From NCBI GenBank assembly GCA_009859145.1, contig VRVR01000026.1:62001-126000 (forward strand): a stretch of 64,000 bases of DNA, read 5' to 3'. The stretch is from Andalucia godoyi. Its lineage: Eukaryota; Discoba; Jakobea; Jakobida; Andaluciidae. The notes under the pieces are model-generated. The model was not told where the DNA came from and did not search any database. It was given only the letters and a program-made list of their open reading frames with translations. Position 1 is the stretch's first letter, and every line of letters begins with the position of its first letter. The translations under genes and the position numbers were made by a program. Of this stretch, positions 25,401 through 34,090 are shown one piece after another.

Positions 25401-28184
25401 ATGCCGCAATCGTATCTCCGGTATACACTTCAAACAGAAAGAGGAGCAATCTATGGGGGGAACACCCGGCTTGTGTCCCATGGCCAGCTTTTGGTTTCTC
25501 CGGCGCAATCGCAAGTCCTTGTTTATCGCGGCAGTTCGTTGTTGCACAGAATTGTTCCAGGTCCGACCTCGTCATCCGTATTAACGTATTCGAATGGAGG
25601 CGGTGCAATCTACACATCGTTTGATCCAAAAATGAATGTGTCTGCCCTTGCTTCCTCGACTCCGCGCGATTTGATTGCGATTGGCAGGGAAAACGGCCGA
25701 GTTGACATCGTCCATCTTGCCCGCGGGTTGGAATGTACGCTGATTGGCCACCACTCGAGAGTCACGGCGCTTTCGTTTTCGACGGATGGGCTGTCGCTCA
25801 CAAGTGCATCTGCAGACGGTGTTGTTTGTGTGTGGGACATCCCTTCGCAGGCCAAGGTTCGAACTTGGGAAGCCCATTCAAACGTGATTACCAACATCTG
25901 CTTATTCCAGGATTTTACAATTACTTGCAGTTTGGACCATCTTGTACGCATCTGGGACCAAACAGGTGCATGCATAGATACATTGACTGAACTGTCACAC
26001 CCGATTTGGAACTGCGCTGTGCATGCGGGCCGTGCGGTGCTGGTGGTGTCTGCTGTTGGAATGGATCTTGCGGTGTACGATCTTTCTGGTCTGGCGGATA
26101 CAGGGAAGTCTCGATTCCTGGGGCTGATGAAAGCAGCGCAGTTGAGGGGAAACGTTACCATTCTCGAATTCTCCACCGATGGTGAATACTTGCTTGCGAA
26201 CGACGGCTCGAGAATAGCATTTGTTTGGAAAGTTGTTGTGGAGGAAGACCAAATCAAATCGAAGAAGAAAAAACTGGAAAAGAAGAAGAAGGAGAAGGCC
26301 ACAAAGCAGCAGCAGAAGGGAAGTGCAGAAGAGAAAAATGCGGGTGACGATGGGGAACTGGCGAATGAAAACGAGGACGAGGACGAGGACGAGGACGAGA
26401 ATGAAGCCTTGCTGTATTTTTCTCTGCGTGGAACATTGGCCCTTGATAAAAAGGCAAGATCGGTGCAGTTTTCGAGATCAGAGTCCGTTCCGGTTTCCTC
26501 GAAGGACAAAAAGAAGAGCAGCAAGAAGAACAACGAGACCAACGCGACAATGTACAAAGTGTCGATTGGGTATGCGAACAACAAGATTGATGTCTGCAGT
26601 GTGGCCGTCGACTCGCTTCCGCAAGTTGCAGCGGCAGAGGCACCGATCGAACGTCTCGGTCATAGATCAGATGTTCGAGCGATCGCTTTCTCAAATGAAT
26701 CCACGTTTGTAATTTCGACGGATTCCTCAAACATAATGGTGTGGGCTTTCCCATCATTTTCTGTCTCGTCTGTTGTCGAGCTGCCGGATAACGCGTATCC
26801 ATTGTCGCTTGTTGTCTTGAAAGGCGACCGATATGCAGCGATCGGGACAAAGGAAGGCGATATTCTTCTCTTGGACTTGAACACGCTGGAGTTCACGGAT
26901 CGCGTTGCCGCACACACAGGATCAGTGTGGTCTCTGGCCGTGGATGTGCCTTCTTCCAAGGACGCGGTGATCGTCAGCGGCTCTGCAGACAAGACAGTGA
27001 AGTTTTGGAACCCAATGATACGTGCAGGGAAGTTGACGTTGGAGGAGTCACAGGAGCTTCGCCTTGAAGATGATGTCTTGGCCGTCAAGCTGACGTCGAA
27101 GTTTGTGATTGCAGCAACCTTGGATCACCAAGCACGTGTGTTCTACAGGGATTCGCTGAAGTTCTTCCTGGCAATGTACGGACATTCGCTTCCAATATTG
27201 TCGTTGGACGTAACTGACGATGAGTCACTGCTGATTACTGGCAGTGCCGACAAGACTGTACGAATATGGGGTCTGGATTATGGTGACTGCCATCGGGTTT
27301 TGAAAAAGGCACATGACGACTCTGTGTTGCAAGTAGTGACGATTCCACGGACCCATTTTGCAGTAACTGCTGGCAAAGACGGCCGAGTGATTGCTTGGGA
27401 TTGCGACCGATTCGAGAGAATTCAGTACATGTCTGCTGGCTGCGCTTTTGTATGGGCCCTTGATGTGTCTCATGATGGCCTTCATGTCATTGCTGCGGGT
27501 TCCGACCGTGTGATTCGTCGTTTCGAAAAGGAAAAGGAAGAAATCATTTTCCCCCAGGAGGAGGAAGAAAAAGAACGCAACATTGCCATCGACGAAGAAA
27601 TGAAGAGCCAAAAGAAACAGGGCGTGGTTGCTGTCGAGGCATATTCGATTGCGGAATGGTTCGAGACCGAGATCGAGCAAGCCGAAAAGAATGAAAGCCC
27701 CGTTTACGAAGTGGTTTTGCGTGGGCTGTATGAGATGAAATTTGTCCAAGATCAACCGGAACCTGGTGTTCCCGCATCCTTGCTGCAGTCTGTCATTGCA
27801 ATGTTGTCGTCCGATACTGTGCATGTCTTTATCAGTGCGCTTTGGACCACCCTGGACGACAGCACATTCGCGCACCGCCATTCGCAAATCATCCAAGTGC
27901 TCCTCACCATCATCAAGCAACATCACGGAACGATGCTTGCCAAGCGAGATCGATCCGTTCTTCGTTCCGAAGCCGAGCTCTTCAAGGTGCAGAGCATGCT
28001 GCAGCGTCAAAAAGATCTTCTCGGGGTGAATCTTGCGGCCCTTGACTCTCTGCGTCGCCGGATGGAAGACCAGAACAAGGACTGGGTGTTCCTCGATGTC
28101 ACAAAGTACCGTTCCACCACCGATCGCGCTTCTGCTGCTGCCGTTGCCCCATCTGCAAAGAGACCCAAGAAATCCGATTTGTAA
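25401..28184 (+). CDS. WDR3: 90S pre-ribosome WD40 protein UTP12/WDR3
   Basis: This 927-residue WD40 protein has two propellers. Recognisable repeats include LIGHHSRVTALSFSTDG, the VSGSADKTVKFW unit and the diagnostic MYGHSLPILSLDV...GSADKTVRIWGLDYGDCH segment shared with yeast Dip2/Utp12 and human WDR3. A Lys/Glu-rich insert splits the blades at about 275-345. The C-terminal Utp12 domain (about 780-900) is helical, for example SVIAMLSSDTVHVF and SEAELFKVQSMLQ. WDR3/UTP12 is part of the UTP-B subcomplex of the small-subunit processome, which assembles on nascent pre-rRNA in the nucleolus. The ATG at 25401 (MPQSYLRY) fits the conserved start. No intron is required. Confidence 0.93.
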   Translation: MPQSYLRYTLQTERGAIYGGNTRLVSHGQLLVSPAQSQVLVYRGSSLLHRIVPGPTSSSVLTYSNGGGAIYTSFDPKMNVSALASSTPRDLIAIGRENGRVDIVHLARGLECTLIGHHSRVTALSFSTDGLSLTSASADGVVCVWDIPSQAKVRTWEAHSNVITNICLFQDFTITCSLDHLVRIWDQTGACIDTLTELSHPIWNCAVHAGRAVLVVSAVGMDLAVYDLSGLADTGKSRFLGLMKAAQLRGNVTILEFSTDGEYLLANDGSRIAFVWKVVVEEDQIKSKKKKLEKKKKEKATKQQQKGSAEEKNAGDDGELANENEDEDEDEDENEALLYFSLRGTLALDKKARSVQFSRSESVPVSSKDKKKSSKKNNETNATMYKVSIGYANNKIDVCSVAVDSLPQVAAAEAPIERLGHRSDVRAIAFSNESTFVISTDSSNIMVWAFPSFSVSSVVELPDNAYPLSLVVLKGDRYAAIGTKEGDILLLDLNTLEFTDRVAAHTGSVWSLAVDVPSSKDAVIVSGSADKTVKFWNPMIRAGKLTLEESQELRLEDDVLAVKLTSKFVIAATLDHQARVFYRDSLKFFLAMYGHSLPILSLDVTDDESLLITGSADKTVRIWGLDYGDCHRVLKKAHDDSVLQVVTIPRTHFAVTAGKDGRVIAWDCDRFERIQYMSAGCAFVWALDVSHDGLHVIAAGSDRVIRRFEKEKEEIIFPQEEEEKERNIAIDEEMKSQKKQGVVAVEAYSIAEWFETEIEQAEKNESPVYEVVLRGLYEMKFVQDQPEPGVPASLLQSVIAMLSSDTVHVFISALWTTLDDSTFAHRHSQIIQVLLTIIKQHHGTMLAKRDRSVLRSEAELFKVQSMLQRQKDLLGVNLAALDSLRRRMEDQNKDWVFLDVTKYRSTTDRASAAAVAPSAKRPKKSDL

Positions 28185-28204
28185 TGTCCAATTGCGTCTG
28201 CCTT

Positions 28205-28225
28205 TCTCTCTCTCTCTCTCTCTCT
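28205..28225. repeat. (TC)n microsatellite
   Basis: About ten TC units just after the WDR3 stop codon. Confidence 0.9.
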
Positions 28226-28445
28226 TTCTTCCTTCCTTCCCTTCATGTAAAGTTTCTGCTTCTATCTTGTAGCGCCAATCTTTGTGTCATCTTGTTTATC
28301 AATCAATACAAATAGCAATATAATAACGGGACACTCCTCTCCTGAACCCAGCGTGAAAGAAGAGGAAGAAAGGAAAACGATCCAATGTTTCTCTTTCTTG
28401 CAAGCGAACAACGCAATCCAACAGGCTCCCCTTCTTAGCGACTTG

Positions 28446-28910
28446 TTACGCAGTTGCCATTTCTCGAAGTTTCTTCTGCATTTTTCTGGCAGGGTTCATT
28501 TCATCGTCCATTTCAAGCCTCACGGCCTTTCTCAAGATGCTATTGCGCACTCGCGAGCACTTTTCTGCGCAACTGAAGCCAAGATCCAGCGCAGATAGCC
28601 CAGCGCAGCGCTCCAAACACAACTGCTCAGCACGCTCAATCGTCCGTTCGATCTTTTCGTCTTCTTTTCGTTGTCTTGCATCAAACCCTCCAAACTCCGG
28701 AACCACGCTCTCTTTGCTGTCTGTCTCAACACGACCGCCACGAAGCACATCGGAAACCCCGGGAAATCCATTGCCAAACAACTCTGAAACTCTCCGCTGA
28801 AGCCTTTCGTCCACATTGTCGGAACTCCCGCCGCGCTTATGATTCGGAAGCCCGCTGCTCAAACAACACAGCACCGCCAGCAAAACCACCACGGATAACA
28901 CCAAACGCAT
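28446..28910 (-). CDS. Small secreted or lumenal protein with twin CX3C motif
   Basis: The 154-residue protein begins with a clear signal peptide or anchor (MRLVLSVVVLLAVLCCLSSG), then a charged, Gly-rich stretch. A helical region near the C terminus carries C98-x3-C102 and C114-x3-C118 with 11 residues between the pairs. CX3C-x11-CX3C is the spacing of the small TIM chaperones, but those lack a signal peptide and are shorter. Two disulfide-linked helices in the ER, secretory pathway or intermembrane space are plausible. I do not recognise an orthologue. The ATG at 28910 is preferred because it starts the signal peptide; the frame extends two codons upstream to a GTG. The gene is convergent with WDR3. 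Confidence 0.65.
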   Translation of the reverse strand: MRLVLSVVVLLAVLCCLSSGLPNHKRGGSSDNVDERLQRRVSELFGNGFPGVSDVLRGGRVETDSKESVVPEFGGFDARQRKEDEKIERTIERAEQLCLERCAGLSALDLGFSCAEKCSRVRNSILRKAVRLEMDDEMNPARKMQKKLREMATA

Positions 28911-29000
28911 CTCCACTGAGCACAGAAAGAAAGAAAACTAAAATAGAATAAAATAAGAAAGGGAAAAAAAATTGTTATGATGGTCAGTGCTCCTAATCCC

Positions 29001-29006
29001 ACTGCT

Positions 29007-29048
<42 letters not shown>

Positions 29049-29065
29049 AATGATAATATAATGAT
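29001..29065. repeat. Compound (CTG)n-(ATG)n-(AAT)n microsatellite
   Basis: Adjacent CTG and GAT runs followed by imperfect AAT units, upstream of the divergent twin-CX3C gene. Confidence 0.85.
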
Positions 29066-29351
29066 GAGGAAGGTCAGCACTCCAAATACAGAAATTCGCA
29101 GCAAATAGGGAATCAGCGGACGATTCGGCCTTTTAACTACAGTCCTGCGCTGTTTTTTTTAAAGGTGGATCTGTTTCCTGCCGTAAAAATACACGGGGAA
29201 AGTTCAAGTCGGTCAACTCGAATAACGCAAAGCGAACTTGCGAATTCAGCGTTATTACTTTTTTAAAATCAAAAATATGATTTAGATTTTAAATCATTGA
29301 ATGGATTATTAATTAGTGGGAAAGACGCACACAACTCCACAGACAGAGAGT

Positions 29352-29354
<3 letters not shown>

Positions 29355-29430
<76 letters not shown>
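29355..29430. repeat. (GA)n tract adjoining the p47 start codon
   Basis: About 38 AG/GA units end two bases before the ATG at 29433. An upstream Arg-Glu frame that reads into p47 opens only with GTG and is not taken as coding. Confidence 0.97.
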
Positions 29431-29431
<1 letters not shown>

Positions 29432-29432
29432 C

Positions 29433-30689
29433 ATGAGTGATCCTGTATCCGAGTTTTTGGCGCTTACTGGTGCGCAGCCTTCTGAAGCGCAGGTTTACTT
29501 GGAGATGGCCGAAGGGGACTCCGAGGTTGCGGCAGCCCTGTATCTTTCATCCCAGCCTTCAAAACCCAGCAGTGGCGCTGCTGCGGCGGGTGCGACAGTG
29601 GCTTCCAATCGGCCAACGTCTACGTATGCAGATTCTCAGCCGAGCGCGCCGTCGTCGTCATCCACTGCAAAGCCATTTCCAACAATGAATACTTCTCGTG
29701 CTCGCGGCCAAATCACGACATTTGCATCGCTGAACAAGGAAGGTAGTGCAGCGGATGACGATGACGATGATGGAGATAACCCCGAGGAATATTACACGGG
29801 CGGTGAGAAGAGCGGACTTGCGGTTCAGAATCCAAACAGCAGCAAGAACAAAAAGAAGAAGCTGGCAGACGAGTTGTTGGAAATGGCGCAGAAGCACGGT
29901 GCAGAAAGCAAGGACGACTATGAGCGATCTATGAAGCAGCCGTTTCAAGGCACGGCGCATCGCCTGGGGCAAGTCCAGTCCATCAAGACACAGGGGTCGA
30001 TGCAGGACCAGGTGTTCCGAGTGCAAATCAAGTTTTTTGAAGACGGATTTGTGGTGCTTCCGCCGGATGCTGAGGAATGGGACTGCCCGCTGAGAGCGTA
30101 TGAGGCCCCTGATTCGAAGGTGTTTCTGGAGGCACTGAATGCGCAGAGAGTACCACCAGAGCTGATGAAGCTCTCAAAGGGAAAACAGGTGCATGTCGAT
30201 TTGTTGAAGGTGGACTCGAAGTACACGGCGCCGAAAAAGGAGTTTAGAGCGTTCAAAGGAACCGGCCATTCGCTTGCACCACCGGCGGAGTCACAGTTAT
30301 CGCATTCATCACAGTCGCAACAATCTTCGTCGGCGAGTGGCGGTGTTGCAGGGCTTGCCTCGGCGATTAGCGGATCGATTGGAAGTTTGTTCAAGAGTGG
30401 CACGGGCGTGTCTGCCGCGTCACCAGCCGCAGCACCGCCGACGCCAAAGTTTGAGCTTGTTCCAGGCAAGCCGACGGTGAAAGTAGCGGTGCGCACAAAA
30501 GACGGATCGCGGCTTGTTGGCGAATTTCATGCGGACCACACGGTGGGCCACATTCGGTCGTGGCTTGCATCGCAGAATCGACCTGTGGATGCACTATCCG
30601 TCGGCGGGAGACCAGGTGCACCCGCCAGAGACCTTGCAGATGCAGATTTGGTCGATTCTTTCAAAGGAGAAATGCTTGTGCAAAAATAA
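29433..30689 (+). CDS. NSFL1C: p97/CDC48 cofactor p47 (UBA-SEP-UBX)
   Basis: The 418-residue protein has the p47/Shp1 architecture. An N-terminal UBA-like domain (about 4-45: VSEFLALTGA...EAQVYLEMAEGD) is followed by a disordered linker. The SEP domain spans about 190-270 (IKFFEDGFVVLPPDAEEW) and the C-terminal UBX domain about 345-418 (VKVAVRTKDGSRLVGEF). Such proteins bring ubiquitinated cargo to the AAA ATPase p97/CDC48 and act in Golgi and nuclear-envelope membrane fusion and in autophagy and degradation. The UBX loop normally binds the N domain of p97. The ATG at 29433 is preferred because it starts the UBA helix and lies directly after the GA tract. Confidence 0.92.
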   Translation: MSDPVSEFLALTGAQPSEAQVYLEMAEGDSEVAAALYLSSQPSKPSSGAAAAGATVASNRPTSTYADSQPSAPSSSSTAKPFPTMNTSRARGQITTFASLNKEGSAADDDDDDGDNPEEYYTGGEKSGLAVQNPNSSKNKKKKLADELLEMAQKHGAESKDDYERSMKQPFQGTAHRLGQVQSIKTQGSMQDQVFRVQIKFFEDGFVVLPPDAEEWDCPLRAYEAPDSKVFLEALNAQRVPPELMKLSKGKQVHVDLLKVDSKYTAPKKEFRAFKGTGHSLAPPAESQLSHSSQSQQSSSASGGVAGLASAISGSIGSLFKSGTGVSAASPAAAPPTPKFELVPGKPTVKVAVRTKDGSRLVGEFHADHTVGHIRSWLASQNRPVDALSVGGRPGAPARDLADADLVDSFKGEMLVQK

Positions 30690-30883
30690 TAAACTAACGG
30701 AATGCGAAACTCTGTACACGTAATAATATGTTTGAAAAAATTTAAAAATGATTCAGCGTATGAGACCCACGATTCGACGTGATTCTTTTGCTGGGTATGC
30801 AAAGACACGCATGAAACTCGCGATTCGGGAAAATATACAATATGTACAGCATGTGTGTACGAACAAAACCACAGGGCTCTGAA

Positions 30884-32461
30884 TTACCAAGAAGATGCTT
30901 GCGTGCACAGCATTTCCCAGTCGCTTCGCACGACAGCAATCGCACACAATACCAGCGATACGGAAACGCCAATTAACCGAGCCGCAAGCATGCCTTGGAC
31001 TCCAAAATCCGTATATGTGAGCGATAAGAATGCAAGCAGCACAGTGATGCCCCAGGACCCTGCAATCGTGATAAACGGGTTGATGGATGCGCGGCCTTGG
31101 CCGTCAAGAACTGCCGAGACTGCGACGTACATCCCATATGCGACAAAGACGCCACCGCTCCATACAGCTAACGGTGCAGCATCGGCAACGACGTCTTCGT
31201 CACTGCTAAACACCCGGCCGATCCACGGATGAGTGGCAACGAACACGGAACAAACAAGAAGCGAGTAGGAAAATCCAGTAAGAGTCGCAATAGCAACGGA
31301 CCGTTTTCCGCCACGAACGTTGTTGGATCCGAGATGGTGGCCGACTCGAATCGCCGTAGCCTCCGAAAAACCATAGACGACCATTGCAAACAACTCGAAG
31401 ATTTCTGCAACCAAGTTGCACGCCGCAATCATGGAACTGGATCCGATTTTGATGGCCACAAGAATAGAAAGGACCATCGATTGTGCAACCTCGAGGAGGA
31501 TCGTAACCAAGTTTGCGCTGCACTGGATCCAAAATATCTTCCAAAGCTGTCGCAAGAACATCGCCTCGAGCATCGTTTGTGCCTCCTTTCCGTCCTTGAC
31601 AAGCAAATGAAGCCTCTCCGGCTGCTGCTGCTGCTGCTGCTGTTGTTGTTGTTGAGGTTGATGGCTCTTATCAACGTCCCCAAGAATGGGTATCCTACTG
31701 CCCCTCTCGGAATCGCTGTTGACGACAAACTCAACGTCCGCAAAACTCTGTGAGCGTGACGAATCTTCAGCGGTCGGCGAAACAGGGTCCTGATGCACCT
31801 CTGGCAATTCTTGATGTTTGTACGTTACCACCGCTGCGCAAAACAAGTCCAGTCCTGCACAAAGATTTGTGGTAAGCGCAGCGCCTTTGTATCCCCACAT
31901 CTGAATCAAGGGAAACGAGAGCGCAATGTGTGTACAGCAAACGAACAAGTCCATGTAAAATACCGGACCTGAAATGTGCATTGCAGAGACTCGATGCGTG
32001 AGATTTGTGGAAACTGCACTGAGGAACAGCGACGGCAGCAACAACCGCAAGAACTCACGGACAATGGACAAGTCGACATCGTTCACTCCGAATGCTTCAA
32101 ACATGTCTGCAGCAAAAATCCATAGAATCGACACCGGAATCATCAACAAAACATTAGAAATACCAGCAATCATCGTCCATGTGTTCACCATGAGCAGGTC
32201 GCCGCGACCAGCCGCCGGAGCCACAAGAGACGACTGTGAGATTGCAACCCCGTACCATGCAGAAATGGCAAATCCATATCCCCATACCTGAGCAAGTGAC
32301 ACGGATGCAACTTCTATCGTCGATCGAAACCCTAGAAAGAAGAGCTGCAATGTAAAAGGAAGAGATTCAACGAGATTCCCCAATACTGTGGACCAGGCAA
32401 CAGACATCCAGCTTCGGAATTCTCTTCCGAGCTTTTCTCGACTATACCATGCAGACTGCAT
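30884..32461 (-). CDS. MATE-family multidrug/toxin exporter
   Basis: The 525-residue membrane protein has about 12 hydrophobic spans in two halves, as in eukaryotic MATE (SLC47/DTX) exporters. The segments STIEVASVSLAQVWGYG, AWYGVAISQSSLVAPAAGRG and, in the second half, SSMIAACNLVAEIFELFAM are typical. The family exchanges organic cations or metabolites against H+ or Na+. The loop between the two halves (about 245-300) is hydrophilic and contains a polyglutamine tract (about 269-282) encoded by CTG/TTG repeats on the plus strand near 31621-31656. The ATG at 32461 gives a short cytosolic start. It is convergent with p47. Confidence 0.88.
   Translation of the reverse strand: MQSAWYSREKLGREFRSWMSVAWSTVLGNLVESLPFTLQLFFLGFRSTIEVASVSLAQVWGYGFAISAWYGVAISQSSLVAPAAGRGDLLMVNTWTMIAGISNVLLMIPVSILWIFAADMFEAFGVNDVDLSIVREFLRLLLPSLFLSAVSTNLTHRVSAMHISGPVFYMDLFVCCTHIALSFPLIQMWGYKGAALTTNLCAGLDLFCAAVVTYKHQELPEVHQDPVSPTAEDSSRSQSFADVEFVVNSDSERGSRIPILGDVDKSHQPQQQQQQQQQQQPERLHLLVKDGKEAQTMLEAMFLRQLWKIFWIQCSANLVTILLEVAQSMVLSILVAIKIGSSSMIAACNLVAEIFELFAMVVYGFSEATAIRVGHHLGSNNVRGGKRSVAIATLTGFSYSLLVCSVFVATHPWIGRVFSSDEDVVADAAPLAVWSGGVFVAYGMYVAVSAVLDGQGRASINPFITIAGSWGITVLLAFLSLTYTDFGVQGMLAARLIGVSVSLVLCAIAVVRSDWEMLCTQASSW
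31621..31656. repeat. CTG/TTG repeat encoding polyglutamine
   Basis: Trinucleotide repeat in the MATE gene, read on the minus strand as about twelve Gln codons (CAG and CAA). Confidence 0.9.
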
Positions 32462-32980
32462 TGCTCGCTCGAACCCCTCTTTTTTTGATAAACAACAGAG
32501 ACAACAGCCTCATGAAAAGTTGGAAATAACAGAACAAAAAAAAAGTAATACAATATCTTTTGATGTTTTTATAGACTGATTGAAGAATCAAAATGAAAAA
32601 TAAAATAAAATAAAACAAGAACACATTCAAAACGCAATGGAATCTTCGGAAACCTCAAATTGATCGAATTCGAATCATCCGCGAAAGTTGCGCACCAAAG
32701 CATCGCGATTCCCGGAATCTCAAAGTCCAAAGTGCAGCAAAGACAGAAACGGGCGTCTGTCAGTGGATAAGATGTGCTGCGAGATGCATGTAGGCCGTCC
32801 TAACAATGATGTTGTACCAGAGTGTGGTGTGTGCATCTGCTGCACAAAAATTGCGATGAAATTTACCAAAGATAAACAACTGAAAATACAAATCATAACA
32901 GAAAGTGTAGGAGACTCCGGAAGATGGAGCGAGGAACTTTCTGCTGTTTTTTGTTTGTTTGTTTTGTTTTGTTTTTGTGC
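32462..32980. other. Intergenic region, SDR / MATE
   Basis: About 520 bp between two minus-strand genes. It contains AT-rich DNA near 32530-32630 and TTTG runs near 32948-32975. It should hold the SDR 3' UTR and MATE promoter. No gene seen. Confidence 0.4.
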
Positions 32981-34015
32981 CTAGTTTGCTTTGTTGCCTG
33001 GGACACGGACGACGTCGGTAAGGATCTTGAGAGACGTGTCGAGGCATTCCGCAGCGCGCTTTTCATCGAGCGCGAGCTGGGATGCTCTTGCCTCCTTCGA
33101 GTTGGCATAGTACTTGCCGCCGTGGAATGCGAGTTTGGGGTCAAGGGCGCAAGTGACCTGCGTCTCCGCGCCTTGTGCAGGGCTCTTGAACATGACCTTT
33201 CCGACGGCATTGACGAAGATGGGAAGTCCAAGAGGCAAACCGCGAGCGATACCCGTTGCGACAATCCCTGGATGAACCGCGTAGAACTGAACGGTCGGCG
33301 CATACTGCTTCTGCATCGCAAACGCAACATACAAATTCGCAAGTTTCGACTGCTCATACATGCCCCCAGGAGAGTAGTTCTTCTCGGACTTCCACGACGC
33401 ATAATCCATGGGACCCGCATTGTAGTGAGTGGACGACGTGACCATCACGACTCGTGCAGGGTCGTCCTTCTTTCCACTCCCTGCCTTTCGCAACAGCGGC
33501 AGCAGCTCGCGAACAAGCAGCGTATGGCCCAGATGATTCGTAGCAATCTGCGACTCAAAACCATCAATAGTTCGTGCAAACGGCACGGCCATAATGCCTG
33601 CGTTACACACCAACACATGCAGTCCCGACTGGTTAATTTCCCTTATGTTTGCAATGTGCGCTGCAAACGAAAGCACAGAAGAAAAAGATGACAGATCCAG
33701 AGACGCATGGACAACCTTGGATCCAGTCGCCGACGCGTCCTGCTCCAGCGACTTTACTGCCGCATCCCCCGCAGAAGATGAGCGACATCCAATCACGACA
33801 TTCACGCCGTCCTGCAGAAACGCCCGAACAGTCTCAAGTCCAATGCCGCCATTCCCACCCGTCACCACGGCCCATTTTCCACGGTTCACAGACACCGTCC
33901 CGCGGCGGCTCGCAGGAACGTAAGGAGCAGGAGAGGTCCACCAGTCAATGGCTTCCACAACATACAAGTAAAGCCCAAGAATGCAAAACCAGAGTACGCG
34001 TAGAAACGACATCAT
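32981..34015 (-). CDS. Short-chain dehydrogenase/reductase, retinol-dehydrogenase-like
   Basis: The 344-residue SDR has an N-terminal hydrophobic segment (about 4-22) that should anchor it in the ER or another membrane. The Rossmann motif TGGNGGIG spans 52-59, an NAG strand motif follows at about 140, and the catalytic residues are Ser (VTSS) and Tyr/Lys in YEQSKLAN (about 215). These are features of the classical SDR group that includes RDH11-14, WWOX-type and plant TIC32-like enzymes. It probably reduces or oxidises a retinoid, lipid or steroid-like substrate with NADP(H). Two ATGs lie in tandem at 34015 and 34012. It is divergent from the RNase HII-like gene across only 75 bp. Confidence 0.88.
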   Translation of the reverse strand: MMSFLRVLWFCILGLYLYVVEAIDWWTSPAPYVPASRRGTVSVNRGKWAVVTGGNGGIGLETVRAFLQDGVNVVIGCRSSSAGDAAVKSLEQDASATGSKVVHASLDLSSFSSVLSFAAHIANIREINQSGLHVLVCNAGIMAVPFARTIDGFESQIATNHLGHTLLVRELLPLLRKAGSGKKDDPARVVMVTSSTHYNAGPMDYASWKSEKNYSPGGMYEQSKLANLYVAFAMQKQYAPTVQFYAVHPGIVATGIARGLPLGLPIFVNAVGKVMFKSPAQGAETQVTCALDPKLAFHGGKYYANSKEARASQLALDEKRAAECLDTSLKILTDVVRVPGNKAN

Positions 34016-34090
34016 TCTCCTTCGACTCGCTTATCCTTATCCTTCGAAAAACGCTGGATCTTCGTATCTCCTCCAAGGTCCAGACACGTA
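34016..34090. promoter_or_regulatory. Compact bidirectional promoter
   Basis: Only 75 bp separate the ATG of the SDR gene (minus) from the first ATG of the RNase HII-like gene (plus). Both promoters and 5' UTRs must overlap unless the RNase HII start is at 34202. Confidence 0.6.

Larger units (their letters stand above)
28911..29432. promoter_or_regulatory. Divergent intergenic region, twin-CX3C gene / p47
   Basis: About 520 bp holding a CTG/GAT/AAT microsatellite cluster (about 29001-29065), AT-rich DNA near 29250-29315 and the GA tract that runs up to the p47 start. No gene seen. Confidence 0.5.

Noticed and set aside
29316-29432. N-terminal extension of p47 with repeated Arg-Glu
   Set aside because: The frame crosses the GA microsatellite and opens only with GTG. 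The UBA domain begins at the ATG at 29433.
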